Shown here: piece after piece, positions 61,343-64,000 of the stretch
Numbering within the stretch: the first letter of the stretch is position 1
Layout: every line of letters starts with the position of its first letter
NCBI GenBank assembly: GCA_905233985.1
Contig: CAJOFA010000003.1
Coordinates: 166,986 to 230,985, forward strand
Origin: an uncultured Prevotella sp.
Lineage (GTDB): Bacteria > Bacteroidota > Bacteroidia > Bacteroidales > Bacteroidaceae
Reading direction: 5' to 3'
Length of the DNA stretch: 64,000 nucleotides
Notes under the pieces: generated by a model
The model's input: only the letters and a program-made list of their open reading frames with translations
What the model was told of the DNA's origin: nothing
The model's database searches: none
Made by a program: the position numbers and the translations under genes

Positions 61343-62470
61343 CTATCGAAGAACTGATTTATAAACAGCTTCCCATTTAGGCATAACATTTTCTAATTGG
61401 TATTTGGCAGCTGACTCATGAGCTTTGACACCCATGGATTTCAGTTTTTCAGGATGGGTAATCATCCATTCTATCTTATTAGCCAAATCACTCACATCCA
61501 TTTTGGCCAACAAACCAGTCACACCATCCTCAATTATCTCTGAAGGACCGAATGGACAGTCGGTAGAAATAACAGGAACGCCACATGCCATCGCTTCAAC
61601 AAGAACAAGTCCAAAACCTTCGTAGTCTGAACTCATAACATATAATTCGCTACACAGATATTCATCATAGATATTTGAAGATGGTTGATGAATAATAATC
61701 TTGTCTTTAAGCCCCAATCGTTCAATTTGTTGTTCTAATGTATTTTGCAAATTACCTTCACCGAAAATATCCACATGCCAATTGGGATATTTAGAAGAAA
61801 TAGCGGCAAATGCGTCTATCAATCTGTCAAAGCGTTTTTGGGTATTATTCATTCTACCAACACTAATAATACGTCCAGCCACTCTCTTTTCCTTGAAGGG
61901 GTCATTTATATAACATGTGACAGGGTTGTCCACCTTACATACTTGGTGCAAATACTTTCTCCAACAAGCGGCATCGCCTTCCGTTAATGCAACAAATAAA
62001 CTACATTTTCTATACACCGATAATCTATGCTTCCAAAGCATTGACTTTAAGAAAGAGTTATTACCTTTCTGGACAGTATAGGCAACATGTGATTCTATGA
62101 TAATTGGGAATTGAGAGTGAACACTCATCAACTCAGGAATGAAAATCGCAGAATTCGTAGTGGTAACAATTACATCTGGCTTTATTTGAAAGACAACAGA
62201 CTTCCACTTCTTATCAAACTTTCTCTTCAACTTTATCGTTTCATATATGCGTCTTACTAATGAATGACGAAATAGAGAGAACGCCCTACAATCAAGATCT
62301 ACATGCTTGATTGTATGAAAAAGCGGAAATGAAATAGGATGGTTACCCTGCTCATATGTGACAAAAGAAACGTCATGACCATGTTCAGCTAAATAATTCG
62401 CCTTGTCTGTAAGCGTCCGCTCAATACCAGCCTTCATAGCTAAACTATTATAGAAAAAAAGTATTTTCAT
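61343..62470 (-). CDS. Glycosyltransferase, GT4 family
   Basis: A 375-residue GT-B enzyme: LFFYNSLAMKAGIERTLTDK at the N-terminus, IISVGRMNNTQKRFDRLIDA near 201, and the donor motif SSDYEGFGLVLVEAMACG, followed by PVISTDCPFGPSEII. It is paralogous to the GT4 enzyme at 54582-55739. Its start overlaps the end of the upstream gene by 4 bases. Confidence 0.92.
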   Translation of the reverse strand: MKILFFYNSLAMKAGIERTLTDKANYLAEHGHDVSFVTYEQGNHPISFPLFHTIKHVDLDCRAFSLFRHSLVRRIYETIKLKRKFDKKWKSVVFQIKPDVIVTTTNSAIFIPELMSVHSQFPIIIESHVAYTVQKGNNSFLKSMLWKHRLSVYRKCSLFVALTEGDAACWRKYLHQVCKVDNPVTCYINDPFKEKRVAGRIISVGRMNNTQKRFDRLIDAFAAISSKYPNWHVDIFGEGNLQNTLEQQIERLGLKDKIIIHQPSSNIYDEYLCSELYVMSSDYEGFGLVLVEAMACGVPVISTDCPFGPSEIIEDGVTGLLAKMDVSDLANKIEWMITHPEKLKSMGVKAHESAAKYQLENVMPKWEAVYKSVLR

Positions 62471-63597
62471 TTCTCAATTGCATTTATTACTATTTCCATT
62501 TGTTTCTTCCAAGACAAATGCTCTACAGTATTTCTAATATCTTCTGGACACATATGAAAATTATCCATAAACGAAAAAATCTGCTGAATAACAATAGGTG
62601 TCTCGTCGGCAGGTGCTTTCATTATATATGGTTGATAGTCAAAGTCGCTATCCTGTTCGCTGTATATGAAAGGGATACCACGAGTTGCATATTCACGGTT
62701 CTTCAGTGTTTTAATGACAGTAATACCACTGCGATGACGTCCCAAAGAACCTATGGCAAACTGGCACTGGTTAAACACCCTTGTCAATTCATCACCAAAA
62801 AGAACACCATGAAAAATAATCTTGTCTTTTATTCCATACTTATTAATAATAGGTAAGAAACAAGAATTCATTGTATGAGGATGTACGCCTCCAACAACAT
62901 GAAAAAAAACGTCTTTTGCTTTTGTACTCTTATAGTATTCTCCTATGCCTGCCATAACTCGATCGTAACCATGCCATTCATGAACCTCGGCTACACCAAT
63001 CATGTGGAGAGCGGAAATTGGAGAATTTACCTTGGAAGGAGAATGCAAGGGAATACTATCAAAATCAACGCCATTGCTAATACGTATGGTATGTTGACCA
63101 AAAATGGTTTCTGCATCACTAAACGTAACTAAAGCATCCATCTGCTTATAGAGTGTTTCGCGAAACAACTGATCTATTTTCAACCCCATCCGCATTTTCC
63201 ACTCAAAGTGTTTAAACTCATCATCATAGGGATAAGTTGGAATCTCTGTGACCGCACGGATACCAGCCTTCTTTAGCTTCTTGAAAAAATGGATGAGCCA
63301 TGGACTCGCATTCTGGAAACACCGAGCATAGACAAACTCTATGCCTTCACGTACACAATAATCATAAATACATCCATAATCCATCCGCTGACGAAGTCCA
63401 GCCAACAGACCTCTACCATAGTCTTTCAGCATCAAATTATTAATGTAGCGACAACGATGCCCATTATCGGCAAACCCATAATAACAAAGATGGACGTCAT
63501 GACCATTCTCGCGTAGGCCCTTTACCTGATAGTGTATCTTCTTAGAAATACCACTATGCTCTGAAAAACCATGATATGTAAGGAATAGAATTTTCAT
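62467..63597 (-). CDS. Glycosyltransferase, GT4-like
   Basis: A 376-residue GT-B-fold protein with LFLTYHGFSEHSGISKKIHY at the N-terminus and YARCFQNASPWLIHFFKKL near 90. The C-terminal half is less typical: the usual E-x-F-G-x-x-x-x-E motif is replaced by FAIGSLGRHRSGITVIKTLK, so the carboxylate that contacts the donor is not obvious. A related pattern occurs in some mannosyl- and galactosyl-like transferases of Bacteroidetes loci. It heads the two-gene minus-strand unit behind a good promoter. Confidence 0.78.
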   Translation of the reverse strand: MKILFLTYHGFSEHSGISKKIHYQVKGLRENGHDVHLCYYGFADNGHRCRYINNLMLKDYGRGLLAGLRQRMDYGCIYDYCVREGIEFVYARCFQNASPWLIHFFKKLKKAGIRAVTEIPTYPYDDEFKHFEWKMRMGLKIDQLFRETLYKQMDALVTFSDAETIFGQHTIRISNGVDFDSIPLHSPSKVNSPISALHMIGVAEVHEWHGYDRVMAGIGEYYKSTKAKDVFFHVVGGVHPHTMNSCFLPIINKYGIKDKIIFHGVLFGDELTRVFNQCQFAIGSLGRHRSGITVIKTLKNREYATRGIPFIYSEQDSDFDYQPYIMKAPADETPIVIQQIFSFMDNFHMCPEDIRNTVEHLSWKKQMEIVINAIEK

Positions 63598-63616
63598 CTG
63601 AATTCATATTTTTCGG

Positions 63617-63648
63617 CAAATATACAGAAAATATTTGGAACTATCAAA
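63617..63648 (-). promoter_or_regulatory. Promoter of the 63597-61343 GT4 pair
   Basis: On the minus strand TTTG (63645-63648) and TATATTTG (63617-63624) are separated by 20 bases, close to the start codon. Confidence 0.75.
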
Positions 63649-63665
63649 TCTTTTACGTATTTTTG
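63634..63665 (+). promoter_or_regulatory. Rightward promoter without a visible gene
   Basis: TTTG (63634-63637) and TATTTTTG (63658-63665) are separated by 20 bases. It interlocks with the leftward promoter at 63617-63648. No coding frame of useful length follows before the window ends. Confidence 0.6.
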
Positions 63666-64000
63666 TAAACGAAAAATCCATCAATCAAAGGATAATCAAC
63701 AACAGTATTCTGGAGAACCTATTCTTTAAATATATTTTTAAATCTAAATCTGTTTAATCAAAATAGCTTCAAAATATATTAGCAATCAACAATCTATAAG
63801 GGACACCGAAAATATTAACCAGACACTGGTAAAATGAAATATTAATATTTAAGACGATATAAAATACTTTTCAAGACACACTTTATCAATCTTTTTAAAG
63901 ATATCACTACTGTCCCGTTAAAGTGGACTAATCGCTCTTTGAAATAATTGAAATTCAGTCTATTAGGCAGGTTTTTGAAATGAAACGGACTTGATTTTGT
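63666..64000 (+). other. Non-coding AT-rich stretch, possible mobile-element end
   Basis: Apart from the promoter above, I see no gene in this final stretch. At about 63911 the base composition changes and a sequence beginning CTGTCCCGTTAAAGTGGAC opens, which looks like the terminal inverted repeat of an insertion sequence. The other end lies outside the window, so this is only a suspicion. Confidence 0.3.

Noticed and set aside
1..64000. tRNA, rRNA or complete insertion sequences
   Set aside because: The intergenic gaps are short and were read on both strands; no cloverleaf, rRNA segment or transposase gene was seen.

Overview
The window looks like chromosomal DNA of a Bacteroidales bacterium, most likely Prevotella or a close relative. 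The main reasons are the promoters, which have the Bacteroidetes form (a TAnnTTTG box with a TTTG or TTG element about 20 bases upstream), weak ribosome binding sites, and family content typical of the group: DUF3943, DUF4421, HU-like DNA-binding proteins, a secreted C1B aminopeptidase and a secreted GH51 arabinofuranosidase. No rRNA, tRNA, CRISPR array or complete insertion sequence was seen.

Bases 1-24,400 are a GC-richer housekeeping block: the 3' end of a DUF3943 gene, a broken DUF4421 gene, a secreted hypothetical protein with trmD, a small operon of GYF_2/CD225-like membrane proteins with a DUF2752 protein, a patatin-like lipase, two peptidases (M24B and C1B), recJ-recQ, a MaoC-like protein, ilvC, a DUF3332 lipoprotein, an HU-like protein, and a pentose-use group (GH51 arabinofuranosidase, transketolase, rpiB, xylA, xylB). 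Short palindromic repeats lie in this block, one of them inside recQ, and two intergenic stretches carry degenerate tandem arrays with a 22-base period.

Bases 24,600-63,600 are a large, clearly AT-richer surface-polysaccharide locus. It opens with a single-domain receiver protein and an initiating phosphoglycosyltransferase that carries a pseudo-receiver domain and an acidic insertion. A frameshifted TolC-like gene, a Wzc/Wzz-like co-polymerase with a decayed kinase domain and an O-antigen-polymerase-like protein follow, then a modification block: LTA-synthase-like transferase, deacetylase-like protein, acyl carrier protein, MBOAT, DltD-like SGNH protein, and convergently a VOC protein and an FkbH protein. 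The rest is a mosaic of at least eight GT2-fold proteins (one with eroded motifs), five GT4 enzymes, a DUF6625 protein, a TupA-like ATP-grasp, a Stealth phosphotransferase, a Wzx flippase, a UbiA-type phosphoribosyltransferase-like protein, UDP-galactopyranose mutase, two acyltransferase-3 proteins and SGNH/SASA esterases. They lie in short units of alternating strand, many with their own promoter.

The most interesting reading is that the modification block is a Dlt-like export-acylation system (carrier protein, MBOAT and SGNH protein) in which FkbH, a family known to load glyceryl groups onto carrier proteins, takes the place of the amino-acid ligase DltA. With the LTA-synthase-like and Stealth proteins this suggests a Gram-negative exopolysaccharide decorated with glyceryl and/or phosphoglycerol-type groups. 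This is inference from gene content and order.
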